A stretch of DNA of 64,000 bases. Origin: Algoriphagus pacificus (lineage in GTDB: Bacteria > Bacteroidota > Bacteroidia > Cytophagales > Cyclobacteriaceae). Shown in pieces: positions 52,014 to 61,311 of the stretch. Numbering within the stretch: the first letter of the stretch is position 1; each line of letters opens with the position of its first letter. The stretch is from assembly GCF_017254845.1 (NCBI RefSeq), contig NZ_JAFKCU010000001.1:889048-953047 (forward strand). Reading direction: 5' to 3'. The notes beneath the pieces are model-generated. The model did not search any database, was not told the DNA's origin, and saw only the letters and a program-made list of their open reading frames with translations. The translations under genes and the position numbers were made by a program.

Positions 52014-55000
52014 TTAATTCTTTCCTACTTTCTCAATTTCAATTCGTCTGTCTTTAAGCTCCAGAGCTTTATTGAATTCCTGAATATCATTATTGATCAA
52101 CTCAGAAAATTGAGTTATTGCAGCCTGCAATCGTACATCCAATACCTTGTACACTTCGCCTTGCTGGTTGGTTGGGCGATAATCAATTCCACTTGCATTG
52201 ATATCACTGGCCAAAGCACTTAAGCGACCATAAAGTTTGATAGGAGAGCGGAAGGCATCTTCACGTGCTCCCGTCAGGTGGATGTCATAGAGTTTGGAGG
52301 CAACTTCTTCTGCCGCTGCTTTTAGCCTTAAAGCTTCTTGCTGAGTTTTTCGGTCTGATTCTTCGGCAAGGATGATATCAAGTTCCTTTCTTAAATATTC
52401 CACCGCATTGATATTACTTACTGCCAAATTCATAGCATCTCTTAATTGTAAAGAGAAAGCAACCTGGGCCTGCAAATCTTCCAGACTTCCTTCTGCATGG
52501 GGATCTTTCAAGACCATAAATTTTGTGGAGGTATTAGCCACCTCTTTCCCCGTTGTATCTGTCAAGATCAAAGTAGCAGAATACTCACCAGGAACTACTC
52601 TAGGGCCATATTGGCCTGCCATGAGATCTAAATCCCATTGCACCAGAGGTCTCCATCCTTCGCCGTTGAGCTGAACCCAAGGTCTACCAGGAGGAGCTAC
52701 TCGAAGTTTCGGGGTGTAGGTAGGTTCGTATCTCAAGTCCCATTGAACTCGGTTGGCGCCCACTTTTTTATTTGCCGGTAGACTTCGAATCAATTCGCCT
52801 TTAGAATCTTTGATCTCGATTTTAGCATCGCCGATAAAAGTCTCAGGTAAATGATAATTCAGGCTGGCTCCATAAGATGGGTTCCGGCCTGAATTAAAAC
52901 TTGCACCATCCGTTTTAATATTCTCCTTTTCATTGAATCGATAGGCATCCCTTACTTCATAGAATGCGATATCTTCTGTTTTATCCAGATTCCTGATCGC
53001 TGCCAAGTCATCCAAAATGTAATATCCGCGACCGTAGGTACCGACCACCATGTCATCAAAACGCTCCTGAATCTCCATCCAATAAACAGGAGCAGGGGGA
53101 AGATTGAGTTTTAGACGACTCCAGCTTTGACCATCATCATGACTGACATAAATGCCTTTGTCAATGCCGGCATAGAGTAATCCTTTTCGTTTTGGGTCTT
53201 CTTTTACCACATGAACAAAGCTTGACTCAGAGCTTGGAATACCCTCAGAAATCTTGCTCCAGCTTTGCCCATAATCAGTCGTTTTGAAGATGTATGGATC
53301 AAAATCTCCCATTTGGTGTAGATCCACTGTGATGTATGCAGTGGCTTTGTCATAGCGAGAAGGCTCAATGTTGGCGATCGTACCCCATTCTGGAAGATCA
53401 GGAATATTTGATGTCAAATTAGTCCAATTTTCGCCTCCATCTTTGGTTAATTGAACCTGTCCGTCATTGGTGCCTACCCAAATCACATCTGCTTCCAGCT
53501 TCGATTCTTCAATGGCAAAAAGAGTAGCCCCATCAAAAGTCATCAAGTTGTCAATGGCAACTCCACCAGAGCTTTGCTGATGATCTTTTAGGTTCAAAGT
53601 CAAGTCTGGAGAGATGATCTGCCAACTTTGGCCATCATCATCTGTCTTATGCACAAATTGGCTTCCCACATAGACTCTTCCCTTGGTATGAGGAGAATGA
53701 GCCAATGGAAAATTCCAATGCCAACGGTATTTCATATCGGCAGGAGCCCATCCATAGCCTGCTTCCGGCCATACGCGTACCTCCCTAGAATAACCTGTTC
53801 TCAGATCATGTCTTTCCAATCCGCCATCGTAGCAGCCAGACCAAATGATATTATTGTCAACCGGATCTGGCTTGGAAAAGCCACTTTCGCAGCCTCCGAC
53901 ACCTTTCCATAGTCCCAAAGGAATATATCCAGCTAAAGAATTGCTTGGTCCCATGTAAGACCAACCATCCTGTCTATTTCCAAATACATTGTAAGGGATC
54001 TGATCGTCGACAGCCACATGGTACATCTGAGCAATAGGTATGACAATCCGCTGAAAAGTAGCTCCGTGGTTATAGCTGATGCTTACTCCTCCGTCATGGG
54101 CAACCATGATACGATCCGGGTCACTTGGGTCTATCCATATGTCATGATTATCTCCACCACCACGAGGAGGTCTAGGATTCTTTGTTTTGCCACCGTCTAG
54201 GGAATGAACAAAGCGAACAGACATCGAATAAATTTCATTGGGATCACCGGTATTCACTCGGAGACGGGTGTAATAAGGCGCACGCTCGTTCCAGTCATGG
54301 TCCTGACTCATCAATTCCCAGCTCATTCCCTTATTTTCTGAACGCCAAACTTCTGGGCTTTCGGCCTCAAAAAGTGCATAAACCACATTCGGATCACTAT
54401 GTGAAACAGCCACAGAAGTTTTACCAACTGGCCTTTCAGCCCCAAAAGTCAACCCATTCTTGCTCATTGGTTCCCAAGTGTCTCCACCGTCTGTGGACTT
54501 ATAAATGCCACTTCCAGTTCCACCTGAGTTGAGCCCCCAAGTATTGATATGGATGGACCACATGGCTGCATAGAGAATATTGGGATTAGTTGGATCAATC
54601 GCTAAATCTGAAGCCCCGGTTCCCTCGTCAATAAAGAGTACTTGCTCCCAGGTATTACCACCGTCTTTCGTACGATAGATTCCTCTTTCTTTTTGGGGTC
54701 CATAGGTATGTCCTAGAGAGGCAGCATAAACTGTTTTGGGATCAGTCGGGTGAACTAAGATCCGACCTATTCTGCCAGTTTTCTCCAAACCTTTATGTTC
54801 CCAGGTTTTGCCTGCATCGGATGAAAAATAGATCCCATTTCCCATGGCGTGAGCAGGTCTAATAACAAATGTTTCTCCGGTACCCACCCAAACTTGTTTG
54901 GGATCAGAAGGCGCCAACTCCACCGCTGCAACTGAAGAAATATCTTGATCATCGAAAATTGGTCTCCAGTTGAAGCCCATGTCTTCTGTTTTCCAAAGAC

Positions 55001-55190
55001 CTCCGGAAGCAGCACCGATATAGGCTACCTGTGGATTGCCTGGCTCACCAATCACGGCGATGGCACGATTGCCTTCGGGTCCGATAAAACGAAATTGATG
55101 ATTATTCAATTGCTCATCGAGAGAGGTCTGAGCTAGTGAAATGGATGAGATCAATAAGAGTGATAAAAAACTGAGTAAAGCTCTTCTCAT
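52014..55190 (-). CDS. Large secreted beta-propeller protein (VPS10/sortilin-like, BNR repeats)
   Basis: This 1058-residue protein has a signal peptide (MRRALLSFLSLLLISSISLAQ). Many repeats follow of the form S-x-D-x-G-x-T-W (TEDMGFNWRPI, SSDAGKTWEH, TKDGGNTWEQ, SEDKGMSW-like, THDDGQSWSR), which are Asp-box/BNR blades. Two propellers fill residues about 25-700, followed by immunoglobulin-like strands and a helical tail (about 900-1050). Such WD40/YVTN/BNR proteins are abundant in Bacteroidota and are probably surface or periplasmic binding proteins or glycosidase relatives. It interrupts the DUF6090 array between copies E and F. Confidence 0.9.
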   Translation of the reverse strand: MRRALLSFLSLLLISSISLAQTSLDEQLNNHQFRFIGPEGNRAIAVIGEPGNPQVAYIGAASGGLWKTEDMGFNWRPIFDDQDISSVAAVELAPSDPKQVWVGTGETFVIRPAHAMGNGIYFSSDAGKTWEHKGLEKTGRIGRILVHPTDPKTVYAASLGHTYGPQKERGIYRTKDGGNTWEQVLFIDEGTGASDLAIDPTNPNILYAAMWSIHINTWGLNSGGTGSGIYKSTDGGDTWEPMSKNGLTFGAERPVGKTSVAVSHSDPNVVYALFEAESPEVWRSENKGMSWELMSQDHDWNERAPYYTRLRVNTGDPNEIYSMSVRFVHSLDGGKTKNPRPPRGGGDNHDIWIDPSDPDRIMVAHDGGVSISYNHGATFQRIVIPIAQMYHVAVDDQIPYNVFGNRQDGWSYMGPSNSLAGYIPLGLWKGVGGCESGFSKPDPVDNNIIWSGCYDGGLERHDLRTGYSREVRVWPEAGYGWAPADMKYRWHWNFPLAHSPHTKGRVYVGSQFVHKTDDDGQSWQIISPDLTLNLKDHQQSSGGVAIDNLMTFDGATLFAIEESKLEADVIWVGTNDGQVQLTKDGGENWTNLTSNIPDLPEWGTIANIEPSRYDKATAYITVDLHQMGDFDPYIFKTTDYGQSWSKISEGIPSSESSFVHVVKEDPKRKGLLYAGIDKGIYVSHDDGQSWSRLKLNLPPAPVYWMEIQERFDDMVVGTYGRGYYILDDLAAIRNLDKTEDIAFYEVRDAYRFNEKENIKTDGASFNSGRNPSYGASLNYHLPETFIGDAKIEIKDSKGELIRSLPANKKVGANRVQWDLRYEPTYTPKLRVAPPGRPWVQLNGEGWRPLVQWDLDLMAGQYGPRVVPGEYSATLILTDTTGKEVANTSTKFMVLKDPHAEGSLEDLQAQVAFSLQLRDAMNLAVSNINAVEYLRKELDIILAEESDRKTQQEALRLKAAAEEVASKLYDIHLTGAREDAFRSPIKLYGRLSALASDINASGIDYRPTNQQGEVYKVLDVRLQAAITQFSELINNDIQEFNKALELKDRRIEIEKVGKN

Positions 55191-55307
55191 GGTTTTAAAG
55201 GTTAGCGAAGCTCAAAATAAGGAATATTCTTTTAGCATGGATTGGGACTAGCTCCATCTCCACTTCGATCCGGTCCTGTGGAATGGGGAAAGGTAAAAGC
55301 ATGGGAA

Positions 55308-56075
55308 TCATTCAATATTGGAGTCAATTATTTCTAAAGTTTCTGTCAGATATTTTTGAAAAACCTTATATGAATTCAGGACATACATGTAGTTCAAAGC
55401 ATTATTGTACACTTCGTTTTCAAACTCAAAAGACCGAATAGTTTTCTCATAGTCCGGCTGAAACTCTGACTTGGAAATAGGAGGTAAGTCAAGATCTTCT
55501 TCGAAAAAGTCTGGAACAGACATGTTTCTCATTCGAACTTTGTCCGTCAAAGAGGGGATAAAAAAGTTGAATAAATAGTCCCGATAAATTACGATATCAT
55601 CTTCTGTGTCGGAATAATAAAAAGACCAATTGGATATTTGTTTTCTAAGTGATGGGTCCTGGATTAAATTTAAAGCACCGGTATTGAAGATTTCATTGAT
55701 CGATCCATTGATCAGGTCAAAGGACATGGTTTTATTCACAATTATATCAGTCAAATGCTCTACTTCTTCCGGATTGATATCCTGATCGCCTTTGATTATT
55801 TCGAGCAAATCAACCGAGGCTTGATATGCTTCCACAAAACTTTCAGAGGCCGTTTCTAGGTTTGCGATATTGTTTTGGAAATCTATCTGAAGGTTTTTTA
55901 AAATTGCTTGTTCTCTTAATCTGTCCAATCGCTGACTGTTCCAATTGGTCACCTGTAGGGCCAAAAGAATACCAACCATCACAAGCACAATCTCTCCTAT
56001 TGCGTATTTCAGATATTTACTTGAATTGCCTGCTGATATGAGTTTTTGTCTGATTTTCCGGAAAAATTGTATCAT
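55308..56075 (-). CDS. DUF6090 family membrane-anchored protein (array copy F)
   Basis: This 255-residue paralogue has a slightly diverged head (MIQFFRKIRQKLISAGNSSK) and the anchor LKYAIGEIVLVMVGILLALQ. Its ectodomain contains LINGSINEIFNTGALNLIQD, the equivalent of the central segment in copies B to D. It is separated from the main run by the propeller gene. Confidence 0.9.
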   Translation of the reverse strand: MIQFFRKIRQKLISAGNSSKYLKYAIGEIVLVMVGILLALQVTNWNSQRLDRLREQAILKNLQIDFQNNIANLETASESFVEAYQASVDLLEIIKGDQDINPEEVEHLTDIIVNKTMSFDLINGSINEIFNTGALNLIQDPSLRKQISNWSFYYSDTEDDIVIYRDYLFNFFIPSLTDKVRMRNMSVPDFFEEDLDLPPISKSEFQPDYEKTIRSFEFENEVYNNALNYMYVLNSYKVFQKYLTETLEIIDSNIE

Positions 56076-56319
56076 TTTATTTGATTGGAACCTGAGGATT
56101 TAAAAGAACTCAAGTCTATTTTTTTATTGAATTCTTCCCCAAAAACAATTCAATAATGCCAAACTCACTGAGTGAAGAAAAAAAACGCTTCCCACTATTG
56201 CTTGATTTCTAAGGCTTTTCCAATGAATATAGGCTAAAAAGATTAGCGTTCCAATGACTGATAGTGTTTGTACGAATCCTTAAACTTCGGAGCATGGCAA
56301 TGCCAATGAAAAAATTGTC

Positions 56320-56583
56320 TTAGTCTAGATTTAATTTTTTCAAATTGCGTTTTTTCAATTCAGTCTGTATTGCCGCGTATTGCTTAGGTTTCTTCAAAAA
56401 CAGATAAATAAGAAATAAAGGAATCAGGGTTAGCAATCCCCAAGTGTTTGCGGCAATGCTGTAAATAATAATCCCTATTAAAAACCCAATGAAAAAGGCA
56501 TCGATTAGGGGTGAGGGTTTCGAGCTTTTTGCTACCTCCAGGAGCTCTTTGTCTGATAATTGGGAAAGTTCTTCTTGGCTCAT
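56320..56583 (-). CDS. Small two-helix membrane protein
   Basis: This 87-residue protein has a polar N-terminal helix (MSQEELSQLSDKELLEVAKS), two adjacent hydrophobic helices (about 26-63, IDAFFIGFLIGIIIYSI and GLLTLIPLFLIYLFL) and a basic tail. Similar small proteins are common in Bacteroidota, without known function. It is a single gene. A 10-bp perfect inverted repeat lies downstream (56124-56133 with 56147-56156) but lacks a T run on the correct side. Confidence 0.75.
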   Translation of the reverse strand: MSQEELSQLSDKELLEVAKSSKPSPLIDAFFIGFLIGIIIYSIAANTWGLLTLIPLFLIYLFLKKPKQYAAIQTELKKRNLKKLNLD

Positions 56584-56653
56584 AAGTTCTATTTATACAG
56601 GTTAACTCTTAAAAGATAATTGATTCTCTACATGATTCCTGCAGTTGGACTGC

Positions 56654-57256
56654 CTACATCTCTTCAAGATTTAAGTCTGACTTTTCGTATCTCACAAATC
56701 CGTCTTTGGTAGGTAGTTGCTTTTTGAGCATCCAATATTTCCGGACAGAATCTATATTCTTTTCAGGATTGTCTTTAAGAAAATCTCTGGTGTATTGATT
56801 AAACATATTGTTGTCCGCAATCTTTCTTTCAAAATTTGGGTCCTCTTTTCTCTTCTCCAGCTGGTGATATTTTTGGATGGCATTTTCCAACGTTTTTCCT
56901 TCATTTTCTTTGACCCAATCCATAAAATCGCTTGTGCAGGAAAAACTATTTCCAATCTGACTTTTCATAAATGTCCTGAAATTCGGTCCAAAGGATACAT
57001 TGTCAGTGATTTTGGTTTCTAAGCTTAAGTCCGCTTTTGCCCAATTAAACTTTGACCTCGGATTTTGCTTTTTAGGTTCTGCTTTTAGTTCTCCATTGTT
57101 ATCCAAAGCATGCATAATCCTATCTCTGAGGTCGAATTTTCTACCAGTTGAGGGTAAACCTGAGCTTTTACAGATTGCTACCATTTCTTCCTTCAGCCAA
57201 TACCATTTGTTGAATTCCTCTCCGGACTTAATACTTTCAAAATCTGGTCTTCCCAT
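56654..57256 (-). CDS. SAP-like/DUF6434 domain protein
   Basis: This 200-residue soluble protein begins with a SAP-like helix-turn-helix region (ELKEEMVAICKSSGLPSTGRKFDLR-type pattern, residues about 15-55). A DUF6434-type middle part follows (FNWAKADLSLETKITDNVSFG). The C-terminal half repeats a pattern (NFRTFMKSQIG..WVKEN and YTRDFLKDNPEKN..YWMLKK). SAP regions often bind nucleic acid. It lies 24 bp upstream-facing of the VOC gene on the same strand. Confidence 0.75.
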   Translation of the reverse strand: MGRPDFESIKSGEEFNKWYWLKEEMVAICKSSGLPSTGRKFDLRDRIMHALDNNGELKAEPKKQNPRSKFNWAKADLSLETKITDNVSFGPNFRTFMKSQIGNSFSCTSDFMDWVKENEGKTLENAIQKYHQLEKRKEDPNFERKIADNNMFNQYTRDFLKDNPEKNIDSVRKYWMLKKQLPTKDGFVRYEKSDLNLEEM

Positions 57257-57280
57257 TAATTTTTGATTTAAACTCAGTTG

Positions 57281-57643
57281 CTACCATTGCTGGAACCTTA
57301 TTCCAAGCTGCATATCCATTATGGCGAACTCTTTAGCACCCCAAGGTCTCAAGGTTACCTTGTCTAAGTTTGGATGTAATAATTCTGGATAGAATTCTGA
57401 GATTCTTGTATAGACCTCATCGATGGAATTTGTCACAAGCCTCAATTCTGGATGATGTTCTTTTGCTAATTTCTCATCTTGGAAAGCCATGAGGCCTATA
57501 CCATCTTTTCCGAGTACACAGTAGGGATTTGAAATAGTCAACTCTTGATGTGTGATGGTAAATTGGAGGCAATCGACAAATAATTTCTTTGCGTCAGCAA
57601 GATCTTTATAAAAGATGCTGGGTACCAGTTTTGTAAAATTCAT
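57281..57643 (-). CDS. VOC (glyoxalase/bleomycin-resistance) superfamily protein
   Basis: This 120-residue single-domain protein has the paired beta-alpha-beta-beta-beta layout: FTKLVPSIFYKDLADAKKLF at the start and TLRPWGAKEFAIMDMQLGIRF at the end. The metal-ligand positions of true glyoxalases are not clear. A role in binding or metabolising a small toxic compound is possible; the substrate is unknown. It precedes the DUF6434 gene by 24 bp and may share its transcript. Confidence 0.8.
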   Translation of the reverse strand: MNFTKLVPSIFYKDLADAKKLFVDCLQFTITHQELTISNPYCVLGKDGIGLMAFQDEKLAKEHHPELRLVTNSIDEVYTRISEFYPELLHPNLDKVTLRPWGAKEFAIMDMQLGIRFQQW

Positions 57644-57890
57644 TTTCCTTAGATTTTAATAGTCCTATCCAGAAATTAAATTTTTCTAATTGATTTTTCT
57701 TGAATTCTGATGAAAGAATTTTCTAAGTTAATTGGGTTTGGTGGAGGTTGATTTGAATGTCTTGTTTGTGATTTGCTGTTACTTATAAGTTGCAATAGTT
57801 CTATCATGCATGGTAATGTCAATAAGCAATTGCTGCTATTTCCCTTCTAAACTCAATATAAGCAAAACGGATTATTCGAAGTTGCTCTCG

Positions 57891-58646
57891 TTATTTTTCA
57901 ATCATATTACTTATCTCTTCAGCAAGTTCAATAGTCTTGGTATATAAATCAGTTAATATTTGTGCTTGATATCTTCTGTGATTTACCATTATTTCAAACC
58001 TCTTATTTTCTATAACACTTTTCAATTTGCTGTCAATATTTTCTACAGGTCTAGGGTCATCTTTATACATATCTGCTTGTCTGGGCCATGGATTTGTTTT
58101 GTTGTAAATCCAGTAAAAATTTGCCTTCACATAGGGCTCATACATTGTTTTTATTTCAGTATTGGCATTGATTTCTCTACTTTTTAACTGCTCGATATGC
58201 CTGTAATAATTTAATATTTTGACTTGTAAATCTTCATCTACAAATGCCATACTGTTAGAATTTAATAATGCAGTAAACCCACTGTCATTTACTTCAATAT
58301 TCCTTTCGAACATCAGATAGATAATATACATCTGGATATTATTGTCAAATGGTTTTAGGGTCTTGAATTGGTCTAAAAAAATATTTGAATAATCAACCGT
58401 AGTCTGAGATTCTGCGAGTAGATTTTGCGCTTGAATTATGTCGTCATTAAGGTTTAGGCGAATTGTTTCCAGATGTTTATTCGCTTGATTTATGTTGTTT
58501 TCTTTTTCGTTCCAGTTATTAATTCCTAATGCGATCAAAATACCAATCACAACAAGAATTATTTCCCCAATGGCATAAAGCAGGTATTTACTTACTCGGT
58601 TATCCTTGATCATATTTTGACGTATTCTTCTAAAAAAGTTTATCAT
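57891..58646 (-). CDS. DUF6090 family membrane-anchored protein (array copy G)
   Basis: This 251-residue member is the most diverged of the seven. Its head is MINFFRRIRQNMIKDNRVSK and its anchor is LLYAIGEIILVVIGILIALG ending INNWNEKEN. The helical ectodomain is rich in Asn, Ile and Lys and its AT content is higher than in copies A to E. It stands alone, outside the contiguous run. Confidence 0.88.
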   Translation of the reverse strand: MINFFRRIRQNMIKDNRVSKYLLYAIGEIILVVIGILIALGINNWNEKENNINQANKHLETIRLNLNDDIIQAQNLLAESQTTVDYSNIFLDQFKTLKPFDNNIQMYIIYLMFERNIEVNDSGFTALLNSNSMAFVDEDLQVKILNYYRHIEQLKSREINANTEIKTMYEPYVKANFYWIYNKTNPWPRQADMYKDDPRPVENIDSKLKSVIENKRFEIMVNHRRYQAQILTDLYTKTIELAEEISNMIEK

Positions 58647-58853
58647 TGGTTAAAGGTTATGGTTGTTTAAGCAAATTGATTTGGTCTCAGAGAGTATTCC
58701 TCCTTAGGACTCTCCAGCAAAGGAATCAATCCGCTTAAATTTTTATTTTTTGGTTATAAACTGGCAACAAGCTAAATCAAAGCAATTGTTGGAATTTATT
58801 TTCTTTATTTAACCTAATCCTTGTTTTTAAATTTCAAGTTCCAGCACTTATTT

Positions 58854-59570
58854 CTAGAAGCTTCCGCCAGCCAAACGGAAAACATAAGCTGCAAAATCCA
58901 TATAAAATTTACTTTCCGAGAATAACACTTGGAAGCCCTGTTCAATTATCACAGCAATTCCAACATATAGCATAACGGGATGTATTTTTCTAAAATAGGA
59001 GTATTCAATTAGCCAAAAAATTGGGATAGGTAACATGGCAAGGCCAAATCCAAACACATCGAAATTACCTTCAAAAGGTGGGAAGTAATATCTCAAGCGA
59101 ACCCAAGCAACCCACAATAAAAGGATGGTGGCAAGCAGCATCAAGCGCTTGTGTATTTCAATTCTTTTTCTTTTAATAGTGCCAAATAATACCAAAATTC
59201 CGAATGTGAGGGAATCCAGAATTGTTCCTAGAAACGTTACTACATTATCGCTTCCCTCTTGCACCAGTATCCCAGACTGGGTGAAACCAACCAGTTGCAA
59301 AGAGATTACCAGGCCAACCATTATAAATAAGCCGAAGTATCCCAATTTCTTATGCAATCCTACATTTTGCTTATTAATTAATGTAGTCTGAACTAGGAAG
59401 AGAATCAACCAACAAGCTGCAAATAAACCGTGAAAGTGAAAGACCAATCCAAACTTTTTAGCTTCTAATAATGGTCTAAAATAAGTGGGTATAAATCCAA
59501 CAATGGTTACCAATATCCCTATGATAGCAAATGTCAAGTAGGCTTTTGAAAGGTTTTTACGCTTGTTCAT
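58854..59570 (-). CDS. Integral membrane protein, DUF2306-like
   Basis: This 238-residue protein has about seven membrane helices. The shared pattern with the protein at 29048-29644 is a His-rich helix start (HFHGLFAACWLILFLVQ) followed by LHKKLGYFG. It may form a small membrane family with histidine ligands. It sits 37 bp after the amidohydrolase gene upstream and is probably co-transcribed with it. Confidence 0.78.
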   Translation of the reverse strand: MNKRKNLSKAYLTFAIIGILVTIVGFIPTYFRPLLEAKKFGLVFHFHGLFAACWLILFLVQTTLINKQNVGLHKKLGYFGLFIMVGLVISLQLVGFTQSGILVQEGSDNVVTFLGTILDSLTFGILVLFGTIKRKRIEIHKRLMLLATILLLWVAWVRLRYYFPPFEGNFDVFGFGLAMLPIPIFWLIEYSYFRKIHPVMLYVGIAVIIEQGFQVLFSESKFYMDFAAYVFRLAGGSF

Positions 59571-59607
59571 GTAGTCATCTAAAGGGGGTTAAAGCACTTA
59601 TTTTTGC

Positions 59608-60783
59608 TCATTTCGTAGACCCGTTTTTCCATACCTGTTCTACTTTTCTAAGATTGGAAAGGTCAAGCAAAGGGTCGGCATTGAGAAGGACAAAAGTTGC
59701 CGGGCATCCTTCTTTTATTTCCCCTATTGGTAATTCAAATGCCTTGGCGGCATTTCCTGTAGCAGTTTTAAGAATTTCAAGGTTGGACAATCCTGCCATT
59801 TTATATAATTCTAGTTCCAAAAAATAGTCTTCCCCGAAATCCATTTGGCCTTCTTGAGAATCAGTACCTGCAACAATTAGTATCCCAGCTTCATGCATTT
59901 TTTTTACTATCTCAGCACTTTCTTGAGCATCCAGCAAATTGCTTGAAATCCATTCTTGCATAAATGGCGGAAGGCCTTCCGTCGGTTTTAAATTAATTCC
60001 AGCAGTAGGAATGACGAAAGCCCCACTCTTTGAAATAGCTTCGTAAAAGCTTTCTTCAATTGGAAGATCCTTTTTCATATTCAACATATGAACAAACCCA
60101 TCTGGGTTAAACTTCGCGATAGTCTCCATTTCTTCAACATCTCCGACGTGAACCACAGCTTTTAATCCTTCATTATGTGCCTCTTGAATAAGATCATTTA
60201 TTTGATCATATGCCAAAGTAGGGGGGGCTGGATCACCCATAAATCCTCCGTTGGTATGGATGATTTTTATGTAATCTACCTTTTTTGAAATCCGATGATT
60301 GATCCAATCTTCAATAGAAAGAGAGTCATTGATTGTTTCCATATCTGGACTGAATTGGGTGGGATGTCCACCTGGCACGGTGGCAGCATAACCAGCTCCA
60401 TAAAGTGTAGAAAAGCCAAGGGAATCTTTCGTCATGGTCTTCCAATCAAGTTCCCGATCCTCCAGACCAGTATGCATGTTTAGCAGTGTCAAGATCCCTA
60501 ATGAGTAACCTGCTTTTAAGTCTTCTAAGCTATTGACATGTACATGCCCATTGACCAGTCCGGGAATCATGAATTTACCTGATCCATCTATGATTGAATC
60601 CGCATTTAGTTCGTTGATGCTAATCGCAGCTATGGTATCATGATTAATAGCCACATTTACGGTTCCTAGGTCTTCATACCCATCAAATAAATTTACTTTT
60701 TCTATGACTATATCATATTTGGGTGATTCCTTACAACTTACTAGAATCAAAATAATTAAACTGAAAAATAGTAACCTTTTCAT
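59608..60783 (-). CDS. Lipoprotein amidohydrolase
   Basis: This 391-residue lipoprotein (lipobox LVSC, Cys17) belongs to the amidohydrolase superfamily. Metal motif NGHVHV gives His80 and His82, later metal-site regions are VVHVGDVEEM and IVAGTDSQEG, and the sandwich returns at the C-terminus (FVLLNADPLLDLSNL). The carboxylated-lysine region may be DYIKIIHTNG. The substrate is unknown; relatives act on cyclic amides and dipeptides. It is followed at 37 bp by the DUF2306-like membrane gene. Confidence 0.87.
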   Translation of the reverse strand: MKRLLFFSLIILILVSCKESPKYDIVIEKVNLFDGYEDLGTVNVAINHDTIAAISINELNADSIIDGSGKFMIPGLVNGHVHVNSLEDLKAGYSLGILTLLNMHTGLEDRELDWKTMTKDSLGFSTLYGAGYAATVPGGHPTQFSPDMETINDSLSIEDWINHRISKKVDYIKIIHTNGGFMGDPAPPTLAYDQINDLIQEAHNEGLKAVVHVGDVEEMETIAKFNPDGFVHMLNMKKDLPIEESFYEAISKSGAFVIPTAGINLKPTEGLPPFMQEWISSNLLDAQESAEIVKKMHEAGILIVAGTDSQEGQMDFGEDYFLELELYKMAGLSNLEILKTATGNAAKAFELPIGEIKEGCPATFVLLNADPLLDLSNLRKVEQVWKNGSTK

Positions 60784-61311
60784 TTCATTGGTTTAATGTT
60801 TTGCAACACATCTGAGCACTCAAGTCTGACCAAACTTTTGCTCGGTAATTAATATTTACCACAAGGGTTTGGGTTTAAAATAAGAATTTCATGCCTCTCA
60901 TCCTTCCCTTTTATAATAAAAAATTAATCTAAGGGTTTGAAATTCAAGGAGTATATGGTCAGGAATTAGAAAACAATGACAGGTACTTGCAAGCTGTAAA
61001 ATCATCTGTTTTGAATCTTGTTTACTCCGATTCTTGTACGAATTCCTATCGAAGGAGCATCGAAGGAAAGTCGTAGCAATGTCGTAGGAGAGTCGTAGCA
61101 ACCCAAGAGTATTTGGGGAAGTGCTTAGTATAGGGGTTTGGAAGCCTTCATTGGGTTTTAATGATTTCTATAAAATTAGTTGCCTTCTCTATTAGAAAGA
61201 AACCAAAATGAACTATCATCATTTATTTCACTATCAAATTTTTCAGTAAGTAAATCCCTTTCAATTAGTTTTGTCAAATGTTGACAACATATGTAAGATT
61301 TGTTCTTTTTT
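60784..61311. other. 528-bp intergenic region
   Basis: No credible gene is present; a 67-codon frame (60898-61101, minus) lies partly over the tandem repeat and has no protein character. The only structured element is the 11-bp tandem repeat (61049-61103). Confidence 0.65.
61049..61103. repeat. Five tandem copies of an 11-bp repeat
   Basis: Units TCGAAGGAGCA, TCGAAGGAAAG, TCGTAGCAATG, TCGTAGGAGAG and TCGTAGCAACC follow one another without gaps, with consensus TCGWAGSARNN. The TCG triplets recur exactly every 11 bases, about one helical turn. Confidence 0.85.

Noticed and set aside
56124-56156. 10-bp perfect inverted repeat downstream of the small membrane-protein gene as a terminator
   Set aside because: On the minus strand the stem is followed by A residues rather than T residues, so it is not a standard intrinsic terminator.
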